From: Prochlorococcus marinus str. MIT 9215
GTDB taxonomy: Bacteria; Cyanobacteriota; Cyanobacteriia; PCC-6307; Cyanobiaceae
Length of the DNA: 64,000 nt
Direction: 5' to 3'
NCBI RefSeq assembly: GCF_000018065.1
Contig: NC_009840.1
Location: 186,001-250,000, forward strand
Below, piece by piece: positions 19,181-29,871 of this stretch. A program made the position numbers and the translations under genes. Each line of letters begins with the position of its first letter. Position 1 is the stretch's first letter. The notes beneath the pieces were generated by a model. It was not told where the DNA came from and did not search any database. It saw only the letters and a list, made by a program, of their open reading frames with translations.

Positions 19181-21937
19181 TCAGCTAGGTCTGAACAAAA
19201 TCTCATCCTTATTGGCGGGGTTAAGTTTAATTGTAATATTTTTTTTGTTTTTAAAGTTATCCTCTAAAAGTTTTGCTGCTAGTGGATTTTCTATCTGTCT
19301 TCTAAGTTCCCTGCTAAGTGGCCTAGCACCATATTCTGGTTCGTAAGAATCGTTTGCGATTTTATTTATAACTTTTTTATCTATAGCAATATTTATTTTC
19401 TGTTCAAGAAGTAGATTTTTTAAATCTTCGGTTTGTAGAATAATAATTTTTTGAAGTTCATTAATAGATAATGGATCAAACTTTACTACTTCATCAATTC
19501 TATTTAAAAATTCTGGTCTAAAAAAAGATGACAATATATTATTAATAGAATCATTAAATGTTTGTTGATCTTTATCTAAAAATTCCTGACTTTTGGAAAT
19601 CTTTTGTGAACGTTCCAGTATAGATTTACCAGCCAAGTTACTTGTCATAATGATTACGGTATTTTTGAAGTCTACGGTCCTTCCTTGAGAGTCAGTTAAT
19701 CTTCCTTCATCTAAGACTTGTAAAAGGATATTAAAAACTTCTGTATGTGCTTTTTCTATCTCATCAAGAAGTATTACGGAATACGGTTTGCGTCTTACGG
19801 CTTCAGTTAATTGACCGCCTTCTTCATAACCAATATAACCTGGAGGAGCACCTAACAGTCTTGCTACTGCGTTCTTCTCCATATATTCACTCATATCTAA
19901 TCTTAAAAGTGCATCTTCTTCATCAAATAAAGCTGTCGCAAGAGATTTCGCTAATTCTGTTTTGCCAACACCTGTTGGACCCATAAATAAAAAAGATCCA
20001 ATAGGCCTTTTAGGACTTTTCATGCCAACGCGAGCTCTTCTAATTGCAGCAGAAACAGTTTCTATAGCTTTTTCTTGTCCAATAACCTTTTCACTCAGTT
20101 CTTTTTCTAGATTAACTAATTTTTTTCGTTCATTTGAAACAACTTTAGAAATAGGAATACCTGTAATTTTTGAGACAACATCAGCAATATCATCAGGTTC
20201 AACTTGATATTTGAAAGGAAAATTTCTACCTTTCTTTATTTTATTAAAGTTTCCTTCAATTTTTTTTATTTCATTATCTATTTCACTTAATTCTTCTTCA
20301 AGCTTTTCTAATGAATCTAGATCATTTTCAATCTTACGATTTGATTTGTCTTTAATTTGTTTGATTAGCTTATCTTCTTCTTTCATTAAAATAGATAATT
20401 GTTCCATTTCATCACACAAATTATTCCAATTATCGAAAAGAACGTTCAATTTTGCTTCAGCTTGTTGTCTCATATTCAATAGTTTTTCCTGAGCTTCGAT
20501 ATTTTTTCCTTGCAAATTATTCAGTTTTTCATCAATAGTATGAAGTTTGTTTTCTTGTTGGAGAATTATTTGAGGCGTATTATTAGACTCTATCTTTAAT
20601 TGTGCGGCTGCTTCATCAATTAAATCTATTGCTTTATCAGGAAGACATTTATCGCTTATATATCTGTCAGCCAATTTTGCAGAATAGCTTACAGCCTCTT
20701 CAGAAATTCTTATGCCATGATGTAACTCATATTTCTTTTTGATACCCTGAAGTATTTTTGCGCTCAATTCTACTGAAGGTTCATTAACAGCTATCTTTTG
20801 AAAACAATTGTTTAATGCTTGATCTTTTTCAATAGTTTCACGAAATTTCTCAGGTGTTGTGGTTCCAATACATCTAAGTTCGCCTTCAGCTAATAAAGGT
20901 TTTAAGATATTACTAATGTCGGTAGAAGATCTGTCAGAACTTAATATAGAGTGAATTTCATCAATAAATAGAATCATTCCTTGGCTTGGCTTGTTCAGTT
21001 CTTGCATTATTAAGCTTAGTCGTTCCTCTAGTTGACCTCTAAATTTTGTCCCAGAAACTAAAGCACCTAAGTCAAGTGAAATAATTTTTACGTCTTTTAA
21101 AGAATCAGGAACTTTTTTGTCTATAATTAATTGAGCAAGTAATTTTGCAATTGAGGTTTTACCAACTCCAGGATTGCCGATAAGTATAGGATTATTTTTG
21201 TTTCTTCTGCAGAGGACCCTCATTAAGTTATTGAGTTCACTTTCTCTTCCTAAAACTGGATCCAGTAAGCCTTTTTTTGCTGATTCTGTTAAATCTTTTC
21301 CATAAATTGAAAGAGGATTATCGTCTTGCCCAACTTGTTTTTTTGTTTCAATTTGAAGTTCACTTTTAGGTAATGGAACAATAGCTTTTTCAAATTTTTC
21401 TTCTTTAACTTGAGTATCTTTGTTTGATTCAAAATTAAATTGATTATTGATCTCAACTACGTTCCTATAATCATAAGCATCTTTTGATTGATTGATATTT
21501 GGGAAAAACTTTAATTCCTCCTCTAATTTTTCCATTGAAAGGTTCCCTTCTTCAAAAACATAATTACCAATTCTTAAATCTCTTCCAAGAGCAATTAGTA
21601 AATGCGGAATTTCTATGAATCGAGATCCCCATTGAATTTTAATCTGATTTGCATTATCTAATAAAATCTCTAAATCTTCTCCGATAGTGAAAATATCTGA
21701 CTCATTTGTCGGAGTCTCTTCTAAAAAATCTTCTGTTATATCTAAAACTGTATCTTGGTCGATTGATAATTTTTCAATGAAAGCAAAAAATTCACTCGAT
21801 GAGAACAATGTATGAATGATATGTTCAATATTAAATTCGCTATGATCCCATTTTTTTGCAGTTTCTTCTCCTAATAGAAGAAGATTCCAACTAATATCGC
21901 TAAAAAGTTCAGGACTGGAGGTAAGAGTTTCTCTCAT
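19181..21937 (-). CDS. clpB: ClpB-type AAA+ disaggregase (second, divergent form)
   Basis: Hsp100 chaperone of 918 residues. It has an N-terminal Clp repeat domain (about 1-150), AAA-1 with Walker A GNPGVGKTS near 254, and a long coiled-coil middle domain at about 430-560 rich in Glu/Lys/Gln. AAA-2 follows with Walker A GPTGVGKTE near 654 and GAPPGYIGYEEGGQLTEAVR. The middle domain separates ClpB from ClpC or ClpA and implies disaggregation of proteins rather than delivery to ClpP. The N-terminal domain looks poorly conserved, with runs such as FNFESNKDTQVKEEKFEKAI in the linker. This fits the second ClpB paralogue known in cyanobacteria, but paralogue number cannot be judged from this window. 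Confidence 0.88.
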   Translation of the reverse strand: MRETLTSSPELFSDISWNLLLLGEETAKKWDHSEFNIEHIIHTLFSSSEFFAFIEKLSIDQDTVLDITEDFLEETPTNESDIFTIGEDLEILLDNANQIKIQWGSRFIEIPHLLIALGRDLRIGNYVFEEGNLSMEKLEEELKFFPNINQSKDAYDYRNVVEINNQFNFESNKDTQVKEEKFEKAIVPLPKSELQIETKKQVGQDDNPLSIYGKDLTESAKKGLLDPVLGRESELNNLMRVLCRRNKNNPILIGNPGVGKTSIAKLLAQLIIDKKVPDSLKDVKIISLDLGALVSGTKFRGQLEERLSLIMQELNKPSQGMILFIDEIHSILSSDRSSTDISNILKPLLAEGELRCIGTTTPEKFRETIEKDQALNNCFQKIAVNEPSVELSAKILQGIKKKYELHHGIRISEEAVSYSAKLADRYISDKCLPDKAIDLIDEAAAQLKIESNNTPQIILQQENKLHTIDEKLNNLQGKNIEAQEKLLNMRQQAEAKLNVLFDNWNNLCDEMEQLSILMKEEDKLIKQIKDKSNRKIENDLDSLEKLEEELSEIDNEIKKIEGNFNKIKKGRNFPFKYQVEPDDIADVVSKITGIPISKVVSNERKKLVNLEKELSEKVIGQEKAIETVSAAIRRARVGMKSPKRPIGSFLFMGPTGVGKTELAKSLATALFDEEDALLRLDMSEYMEKNAVARLLGAPPGYIGYEEGGQLTEAVRRKPYSVILLDEIEKAHTEVFNILLQVLDEGRLTDSQGRTVDFKNTVIIMTSNLAGKSILERSQKISKSQEFLDKDQQTFNDSINNILSSFFRPEFLNRIDEVVKFDPLSINELQKIIILQTEDLKNLLLEQKINIAIDKKVINKIANDSYEPEYGARPLSRELRRQIENPLAAKLLEDNFKNKKNITIKLNPANKDEILFRPS

Positions 21938-22195
21938 AAACTATAAAAATATAGTTGATATTTAATTAATATTCTAAATAGGATCTGCATTAATAATCAT
22001 CCAATAATTTTCAAATTGTAAGATGAAATTTGAAAATAAGATGATGAAAGTGAATGTGCGAATTTTGTAATTAACAAAAACCTTAACTAATATCAAACCT
22101 TTTATGAAAATAAAAATTTTAATTGGTTAAAATATATATTTCAGATATTAGCCAAATAGTTCAGCTATTTATAGGATTTAAATAGTAATAATTAA

Positions 22196-23491
<1,296 letters not shown>

Positions 23492-23495
23492 TTTT

Positions 23496-25163
23496 TTAGC
23501 GCTTAAGTTTCTCTAAACGTGAGCCTTTTCTCATACTTAATTGGCATTTTATCCAATCAATACTTATTGGTACTGCAAAAAAAAGCGGCAATAATGCAAA
23601 ATTATTTTGGTTATTGGTTACAAGTAAAGCAGATGCAATTGATAAGCTTCCTATCAGAATTGAATGGCCTAAAGTTTTTTGAGCAGTAAACATTTTTTTG
23701 AATTGCCTATCAGACTCTCCCATTCTTATTTGTAATTGTAAATCGCCCTGCTCTAATCTTTCTAAACTTTCATCTATTCTTTTAGGAATTCCAACGGCTT
23801 TCGATCCTAGTTCACCTACTTGCCTTCCAAATTGGTTAATTAAATCGTTGGGAGTTTGATTATTTGAGGTCATAAGTTCTATTAAATAAGGCTTGGTAAC
23901 TGATACAAGGTTAAACCCTGGGTCAAGCATTCTACCAACTCCTTCAAAAGTTGATAAAGCTCTCATCACAAAGATTAAATCTACTGGTAGTTGAAATGGT
24001 GTTTCATAAACAAGTTCGTATAAATCTCCAGATAATTTTTCAATAATATTTGGACTAAATGGTGGTGTTAAGGCTTCTTTAAGCATCAATCTGACTAATC
24101 TCCTCACTGGTCCTACATCAATATCTTTTGAAATAAGCCCAGCTTGTTGTAATTGACTAACAAGTGATGAGGCGTCTCTAAGAGCAGCAGCCTTAACCAT
24201 CCCCCCCAATCTTGATTGAAGATTATTTGAGATATTGCCCATCATTCCAAAATCATAAAAAATTAATTTACCTTCATTGGAAACTGCTAGATTCCCTGGA
24301 TGAGGGTCTGCATGAAAAAAACCGTAATTTACTAATTGTTTTAAATAGCTTATTGCACCTATTTCAGCAATTTTAAATAAATCAATTTCTTGTGCTCGTA
24401 ATTTTTCTAAATCGCTTATTTTTGTTCCTTCTAGATAACTTAAACAAAGTACTTTTTCACTGCTCATATCCCAAATTACTTCAGGAACTTCAACATTATG
24501 ATCGTCAAGAAATTGCTGTCTAAATCTTGCTGCATATTGAGCTTCACTATTAAAATCAAGCTCTTTCATAAGAACTTTTCTACACTCTTTAGCAATCTCA
24601 ACCCAGTTTCTACCTCGACTCCAATTCTTATTTTTCTGTAACAATCCTGCTATTTGCTGCATTATGCCCAAATCGATAATAAACAATTCCTTTAAATTGG
24701 GTCTTTGAACTTTAAATACTACTTTCTTACCATCTTTTAGAGTCGCCCTATGAACCTGAGCTAGTGATGCTGATCCAATCGGATCTAATATTATTTGATC
24801 TATTTCATTAAACTTAGACCCTAATTCATCTCTTATAGTTTCTTCAACTTGCTCAAATGGAAAATTAGGAACTTGATCCTGCAATTTAGACAATTCCTGT
24901 ATCCAAGTATTAGGAATTAAATCAGGTCTCGCTGATAATAATTGTCCAATTTTAATAAATGCTGAACCAAGTTTTATTAATTGATTAGTAAACCACCTAG
25001 CTCTTTGAAGTTGGATCCTACTTTTTTCATTATCCTTAGTTTGGAAAATTGTAAATCTAATATTATCTATCCATAAATTTATTAGAAGCAAAATCAGAGT
25101 TATCCAAATAAGAGATGCCCTCCTCATCTTTTTAAAACGATAATGAAGAATGTGATAACTCAT
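23496..25163 (-). CDS. UbiB/ABC1 family atypical protein kinase
   Basis: Member of the ABC1/ADCK/UbiB family. Such proteins are linked to quinone synthesis and, in plastids, to plastoglobule lipid metabolism. The 555 residues include GSAFIKIGQLLSARPDLIP (KxGQ motif), ASLAQVHRA (Ala-rich nucleotide loop), KVQRP (Lys), HADPHPGNLA (catalytic Asp/Asn) and YDFGMMG (metal-binding DFG). Hydrophobic segments lie near 17-35 and 500-535, suggesting membrane association. It overlaps the upstream 105-residue gene by 4 bases, a typical translational-coupling arrangement. Confidence 0.88.
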   Translation of the reverse strand: MSYHILHYRFKKMRRASLIWITLILLLINLWIDNIRFTIFQTKDNEKSRIQLQRARWFTNQLIKLGSAFIKIGQLLSARPDLIPNTWIQELSKLQDQVPNFPFEQVEETIRDELGSKFNEIDQIILDPIGSASLAQVHRATLKDGKKVVFKVQRPNLKELFIIDLGIMQQIAGLLQKNKNWSRGRNWVEIAKECRKVLMKELDFNSEAQYAARFRQQFLDDHNVEVPEVIWDMSSEKVLCLSYLEGTKISDLEKLRAQEIDLFKIAEIGAISYLKQLVNYGFFHADPHPGNLAVSNEGKLIFYDFGMMGNISNNLQSRLGGMVKAAALRDASSLVSQLQQAGLISKDIDVGPVRRLVRLMLKEALTPPFSPNIIEKLSGDLYELVYETPFQLPVDLIFVMRALSTFEGVGRMLDPGFNLVSVTKPYLIELMTSNNQTPNDLINQFGRQVGELGSKAVGIPKRIDESLERLEQGDLQLQIRMGESDRQFKKMFTAQKTLGHSILIGSLSIASALLVTNNQNNFALLPLFFAVPISIDWIKCQLSMRKGSRLEKLKR

Positions 25164-25477
25164 TTAATTGGATTATTTATGTTTTTATTGAAGAGATCAA
25201 TTTGCTTATTGATACCTTCAATTGCATTTAAAGCTTTTTTTATTTTGGAATCTTGATAAGTATTTGTAGAGTAGTTTTCTTGAATATTTTCGGCTTTTTC
25301 CATTCTTGAGGCTTCCTCTATGATGGATTCTCTCAAAATATCAAATTCTTTTTTGAGAATTTCTGGAGTATCCTGAGCAATAGTTGTTGCTTCTTCAATC
25401 TTTTCAACCAATATCTCTTTTAATTTTTCGGATAATTTCTTTATGGCAGCTTTTAAAAGGTAATCAGAGTTGGTCAT
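25160..25477 (-). CDS. Conserved-looking small coiled-coil protein upstream of the UbiB-family kinase
   Basis: No family recognised. The 105-residue product is soluble and highly charged. Helical heptad-like stretches (LLKAAIKKLSEKLKEILVEK; EILKKEFDILRESIIEEASR) suggest a coiled coil. There is no signal peptide. It overlaps the UbiB-family gene by 4 bases (ATGA-type), so it is almost certainly translated together with it and may assist or bind it. That functional link is inference from gene order only. Confidence 0.7.
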   Translation of the reverse strand: MTNSDYLLKAAIKKLSEKLKEILVEKIEEATTIAQDTPEILKKEFDILRESIIEEASRMEKAENIQENYSTNTYQDSKIKKALNAIEGINKQIDLFNKNINNPIK

Positions 25478-25728
25478 GAAAAATATAATGTTCTACGGCA
25501 ATTGATTTTTCTATATAACTTAATAATAGATCAATACAGAACATTTCATGTAACTAATCATTTTGATAATTAATTTTTTATGTTTTTCCTATGTAAGTTT
25601 GTTTCTATATTATGCTTTTTTCTCTTTTTTCTTTTAACTTATAGCTATACAAAGGTTTAGGTATTTACATTCAAAATATCTTCTAACCAAGAACTCATTT
25701 AACTACTACCAAAAAGGAGTTTTTAAAA

Positions 25729-26685
25729 TTGGAAATCATTGAGTCAGATGTAGTTATTATCGGAGGAGGCCCGGCCGGATGTACTTGCGCACTTTATACA
25801 TCTCGATCAAACTTAAAGACAGTCATTTTAGATAAAAATCCATCCGTTGGCGCCTTAGCAATAACTCATCAAATAGCTAATTATCCAGGAGTTTCAGTTG
25901 ATATGAGTGGGGAGAAATTACTTACTCTAATGAGAGAACAGGCTGTGCAATACGGTACAGACTATAGAAGAGCACAAGTGTTTGGAATAGACGCTAGTGG
26001 AGAATGGAAAATGGTTTATACACCAGAAGGTACGTTCAAAGCTAAAGCACTTGTTCTCGCAAGTGGAGCAATGGGTAGGCCTGCATCATTTAAGGGGGAA
26101 GCGGATTTTCTTGGCAAAGGAGTAAGTTATTGTGCTACATGTGATGGAGCTTTTTATAAAAATAGAGAAGTTGCCGTTGTTGGCGTGAACAAGGAGGCAA
26201 TTGAAGAAGCAACTGTTTTAACTAAATTTGCATCAACTGTCCATTGGATTACATCAAGTGATCCTAAATCGGATAATGAAGAAGCTATGGAATTAATGGA
26301 TAATTCAAATATAAAACATTGGAGTAGAACAAGATTATTGGAAATATTGGGCGATGATATGGGTGTGAATGGTGTTGTTGTAAAAAATAAGCAAGAAGAA
26401 AATCCAATCAATTTAAATTTAGATGGTGTGTTTGTCTACATGAGTGGTTCTAAGCCGATTACTGATTTTTTAGGGGATCAAATTGCTTTAAAAGAAGACG
26501 GAGGAGTTATTGTGGATGACTTTATGTCTACCAACTCTGATGGAGTATGGGCGATTGGTGATATAAGAAACACACCATTTAAGCAGGCTGTAGTTGCGGC
26601 TTCTGATGGATGTATTGCTGCAATGTCAATAGATAGATATTTAAATAGTAGAAAGAATATAAGAGTAGATTGGATTCATTCTTAA
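25729..26685 (+). CDS. Thioredoxin-reductase-like flavoprotein lacking NADPH-binding motifs
   Basis: The 318 residues have the thioredoxin reductase fold. The N-terminal FAD dinucleotide-binding motif is GGGPAGCTCALYTSR (12-26), the redox pair CATC is at 135-138 in YCATCDGAFY, and the C-terminal FAD motif is VWAIGDIRN. The second dinucleotide site is degenerate: where NADPH-dependent enzymes have GGGxSxxEEA and HRR, this protein has VGVNKEAIEEA (151-161) and WITSSDPK (173-180). It is therefore probably not a classical NADPH-thioredoxin reductase. It resembles the pyridine-nucleotide-independent cyanobacterial homologues described as DDOR/FFTR-type enzymes. The start is the TTG at 25729, after a purine-rich AAAAAGGAG. 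Confidence 0.8.
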   Translation: MEIIESDVVIIGGGPAGCTCALYTSRSNLKTVILDKNPSVGALAITHQIANYPGVSVDMSGEKLLTLMREQAVQYGTDYRRAQVFGIDASGEWKMVYTPEGTFKAKALVLASGAMGRPASFKGEADFLGKGVSYCATCDGAFYKNREVAVVGVNKEAIEEATVLTKFASTVHWITSSDPKSDNEEAMELMDNSNIKHWSRTRLLEILGDDMGVNGVVVKNKQEENPINLNLDGVFVYMSGSKPITDFLGDQIALKEDGGVIVDDFMSTNSDGVWAIGDIRNTPFKQAVVAASDGCIAAMSIDRYLNSRKNIRVDWIHS

Positions 26686-26707
26686 AAATAAAAATTTCTT
26701 CTTAAAT

Positions 26708-26989
26708 TTAAAGGGGTGTTGCTTCAGAAATATAAGCGACTCCTCCGTAGTAGCTTAAATCGTCTCTGATGTTATCTCTCATTTTATCTATTAATTCTTG
26801 CTCACAAAAAACAATCACATGAGCATTTGCTCCTAATCCTGTAAATTCCATATCTTCAGTAACAACTCGTTCAGGACCTCTGCCTGTGGCGTGTTTCATA
26901 ACTGTATATCCTGGAACATTAGCTTTTTCTAATGTTTTAATGATTGCATCTAGTTCTCTTTCACTAAATATCAAGTCTAATCTTTTCAT
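26708..26989 (-). CDS. sbtB: PII-like bicarbonate-transport regulator SbtB
   Basis: Small trimeric PII-superfamily protein that binds adenine nucleotides and regulates SbtA. The 93 residues start MKRLDLIFSERELDAIIKTL. They include the PII-like segment GYTVMKHATGRGPE and a T-loop-position stretch followed by HVIVFCEQELIDKMRDNI. The C-terminal redox CGPxGC extension seen in some freshwater SbtB proteins is absent. It starts 1 base after the sbtA stop, so it is the last gene of the bicA-sbtA-sbtB operon. That context drives the functional call. Confidence 0.82.
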   Translation of the reverse strand: MKRLDLIFSERELDAIIKTLEKANVPGYTVMKHATGRGPERVVTEDMEFTGLGANAHVIVFCEQELIDKMRDNIRDDLSYYGGVAYISEATPL

Positions 26990-26990
26990 T

Positions 26991-27989
26991 TTATAGAGGG
27001 GAAAGTGGGATAATGGTACTTACTAAACTCATATATATGGGAATGCCGAGAACTATATTGAATGGGAAAGTTAGACCTAGTGTTGTCGAAATATAATAAC
27101 TAGATTTAGCCTCTGGAACTGTCATCCTCATCGCTGCAGGAACTGCTAGATAAGAGGCGCTTGCACATAAAACCACAAATAAAAGTGCGTTGCCAGGTCC
27201 TAAAGATAAAAATCTTGCAATGAAAACACCAATAAATGCATTAAATAAAGGCATAAAAATAGCAAAGCCAATCAAGAACGAACCCGCACTCTTCAGTCTT
27301 GGCAATCTTTGAGCAGCGACTATTCCCATATCTAACAAGAAGAAGCATTCTGCTCCATAGAATAATTGTCCAGTAAAAGGCTCCATTTTTGTTATCCCTG
27401 AGGGATTACTGGAAGCAGTCAGAAATCCTACTATTAAGCTTGAAAGCAATAAATAAACTGATCCATTTAAAAGGGATTCATGTAATATTGCGCTTAGATG
27501 CATTTTTCTTGATTTTGGTCTATTTTTTGGAGCTGCAAATTTCACAAGTAATAATCCAACAATGATTGCAGGAGATTCCATTAAAGCTAAGGCGCCAACC
27601 ATAAACCCATCAAAAGCTATTTTTTGACTTTCTAAAAAACTTTCTGCAGAAATAAATGTAACAGCACTTATTGAGCCGTATGCTGCTGCTATTGCAGCTG
27701 AATTAAAGACATCAAACTTAAATCTTAAAATTAAGAATCCAATCAGCGGAATTACAAGTGACATAAGTATTGCAGCACTTAAAGTCGGCAATACTTGATC
27801 AGTAAACCCACTTTTCTGTATCTCAATACCTCCTTTAAACCCAATGGCTAGGAGAAGATATAAGGAGAAGAGTTTAGGTAATGGAGCGGGTATTTCTAAA
27901 TCAGATTTAAAGAGTACTGATATTGCTCCAATTAAAAAGAAAAGAACTGGTGGGGCTAATACATTTTGCAGAATTGGATTTATTTCCAT
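26991..27989 (-). CDS. sbtA: Sodium-dependent bicarbonate transporter SbtA
   Basis: Plasma-membrane Na+/HCO3- symporter of the CO2-concentrating mechanism. The 332 residues are almost wholly hydrophobic, with about ten transmembrane helices. LLLAIGFKGGIEI near residue 50 and AAYGSISAVTFISAESFL near 125 are typical of the family (formerly DUF897). It is shorter than the ~370-residue freshwater SbtA, mainly in the central cytoplasmic loop (AAPKNRPKSRKMHL). The gene lies 6 bases after bicA and 1 base before sbtB, a tight operon on the minus strand. Activity of the picocyanobacterial form is inferred. Confidence 0.87.
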   Translation of the reverse strand: MEINPILQNVLAPPVLFFLIGAISVLFKSDLEIPAPLPKLFSLYLLLAIGFKGGIEIQKSGFTDQVLPTLSAAILMSLVIPLIGFLILRFKFDVFNSAAIAAAYGSISAVTFISAESFLESQKIAFDGFMVGALALMESPAIIVGLLLVKFAAPKNRPKSRKMHLSAILHESLLNGSVYLLLSSLIVGFLTASSNPSGITKMEPFTGQLFYGAECFFLLDMGIVAAQRLPRLKSAGSFLIGFAIFMPLFNAFIGVFIARFLSLGPGNALLFVVLCASASYLAVPAAMRMTVPEAKSSYYISTTLGLTFPFNIVLGIPIYMSLVSTIIPLSPL

Positions 27990-27995
27990 AAATTA

Positions 27996-29672
27996 TTAGG
28001 CTATTTCATTTAGAGCGGTTTCTAAAGCTTCTTTTCTTGTCTCAATGATGCCTTCAACTCCAAACTTAGCTAATCTGTCCTTTACTTTTTCATTTGCACC
28101 AGCAACAAATGCTTTTCTGGAATTATTTTTTGCTTCTTGCATCATATCCTCAATCGCGAGAGTCGCCGTCACTCCAAGTCTTGGAACATCAGTGATATCT
28201 AATATTAAAACTTTGTAGTTTCTTACTAGCATCATTCTCTCAGAAATACCTTTAGCTGCTCCAAAACTAAGTGGTCCTTTAAGCCTAAATAACATTACTT
28301 CTCCTGAACATCTATCTAGTAGTGCTTTTTCATCAGCAGGTAATTCATTTTTAGCTTGATCATCCTTTGATAATGGATTATCCTCATCCATACCTTCTAG
28401 TTGAGTTTCGGTTATTGAATCAATAGTGAGCATATTTGCTATGAATACTCCGACTAAAACTGCCCAAATTAAATCCCAAAATACAGTCATTAGGAGCACG
28501 CCGTACATAACAACTGAAGTTTTTAAAGATAATTTGTGAGCCCTCCTCAAAAACCCCCAATCAATAATATCTAGACCAACTTTTATAAGAATTCCTGCTA
28601 GCAACGCAGTTGGTATTTGCTCAGCTAAAGGACCTGCGCCAACTAAAACTATCAACAAAACAATTGAGTGAACCATACCAGAAATAGGAGTTGATCCTCC
28701 AGATTTAACATTAATAACTGTTCTCATTGTTGCTCCGGCTCCAGGTAAGCCTGAAAAAAGACCTGCGACAGCATTTCCTATTCCTTGACCAATAAGTTCT
28801 TTATCAGAATTATGTTTTGTTTGAGAGATATTGTCTGCTACTAAAGATGTTAATAAGGAGTCAATTGCGCCAAGTACTGCGAGGACTAATCCTGCCTTAA
28901 AAATGATTGGAAAATATTGATTAAAACTTGGAAAATTTAAAGATGGAACTCCCCTTGGAATTTCTCCAATTCTTTCAATAGCTCCATCTCCAAAAATCAA
29001 TATTGATATTGGAGTTACTATCAATAGAGATAAAAGAGGGGAAGGAACCCATTGACTTATTTTTCTAGGAGTTAGAAATACTATACCTAGTGTCATTATT
29101 GCTACTCCAATAGCAGCTCCGTTTGGCTGGAAATTTGAAAATACAGTGGATAAAGATTCAACTACTCCACCTCTAGTGCTAATTCCTAGTAATGGCCCAA
29201 TTTGAAGTGCAATTATTATTACTCCAATACCAGACATGAATCCTGAAACAACAGAATATGGAACTAAGGTAATAAATTTGCCTAGTTTGAGAACCCCAAA
29301 TAATATTTGCAGTAAGCCGCCAATTACTACTGCTGCCATCACTAAAGGTAAAATTTGTCCTGCAGACAGATCTCTTGGAACCCCCACTGCTGCTAAGCCT
29401 GCTACTACTCCAGCAACAGTTACACTCATTGGACCGGTAGGTCCACTAACTTGAGCGGGTGTTCCGCCGAATAATGCTGCTAAAAAACCAACTACTACTG
29501 CCCCATATAGTCCATAAATTGCCCCGCCAGGTCCTAACGCAGCATTTCCAAAAGCAAGAGCGAGAGGTAAAGCTACCACAGCGGCTGTGATCCCTCCAAG
29601 AATATCTCCTCTTAAATTCTTTAGATGAAATCCATTTATTATTTTCAAAGATAATCTCCTTAAAATAAACAC
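27996..29672 (-). CDS. bicA: SulP-family bicarbonate transporter, BicA type
   Basis: The 558 residues form a SulP anion carrier. About the first 420 residues are membrane-embedded, with LRGDILGGITAAVVALPLALAFG at the start and the glycine-rich FSGLPGAGATMRTVINVKSGG characteristic of SulP proteins. A cytoplasmic STAS domain follows (about 440-558, EVMLFRLKGPLSFGAAKGIS and VLILDITDVPRLGVTA). SulP carriers also move sulfate. The bicarbonate call rests on the operon with sbtA and sbtB and on similarity to cyanobacterial BicA. The divergent hemB starts 200 bases upstream. Confidence 0.83.
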   Translation of the reverse strand: MFILRRLSLKIINGFHLKNLRGDILGGITAAVVALPLALAFGNAALGPGGAIYGLYGAVVVGFLAALFGGTPAQVSGPTGPMSVTVAGVVAGLAAVGVPRDLSAGQILPLVMAAVVIGGLLQILFGVLKLGKFITLVPYSVVSGFMSGIGVIIIALQIGPLLGISTRGGVVESLSTVFSNFQPNGAAIGVAIMTLGIVFLTPRKISQWVPSPLLSLLIVTPISILIFGDGAIERIGEIPRGVPSLNFPSFNQYFPIIFKAGLVLAVLGAIDSLLTSLVADNISQTKHNSDKELIGQGIGNAVAGLFSGLPGAGATMRTVINVKSGGSTPISGMVHSIVLLIVLVGAGPLAEQIPTALLAGILIKVGLDIIDWGFLRRAHKLSLKTSVVMYGVLLMTVFWDLIWAVLVGVFIANMLTIDSITETQLEGMDEDNPLSKDDQAKNELPADEKALLDRCSGEVMLFRLKGPLSFGAAKGISERMMLVRNYKVLILDITDVPRLGVTATLAIEDMMQEAKNNSRKAFVAGANEKVKDRLAKFGVEGIIETRKEALETALNEIA

Positions 29673-29871
29673 TTAACTAAAAGATAATATCTCTTTATGA
29701 CGTAAATTTGTGAAAAATGAAGTTTGTGCAAAATATTTTTGTAACTTTTTTTGCTTTTATTAAATAAATTTTAGTTAATTTTCCTGAACAAAAGTAGTCT
29801 CTGATTGATTTATGTGGGAGGCAAGCGATTAATGTATTAGATAAATATTTTTTAATTTAAATAATATTCAA

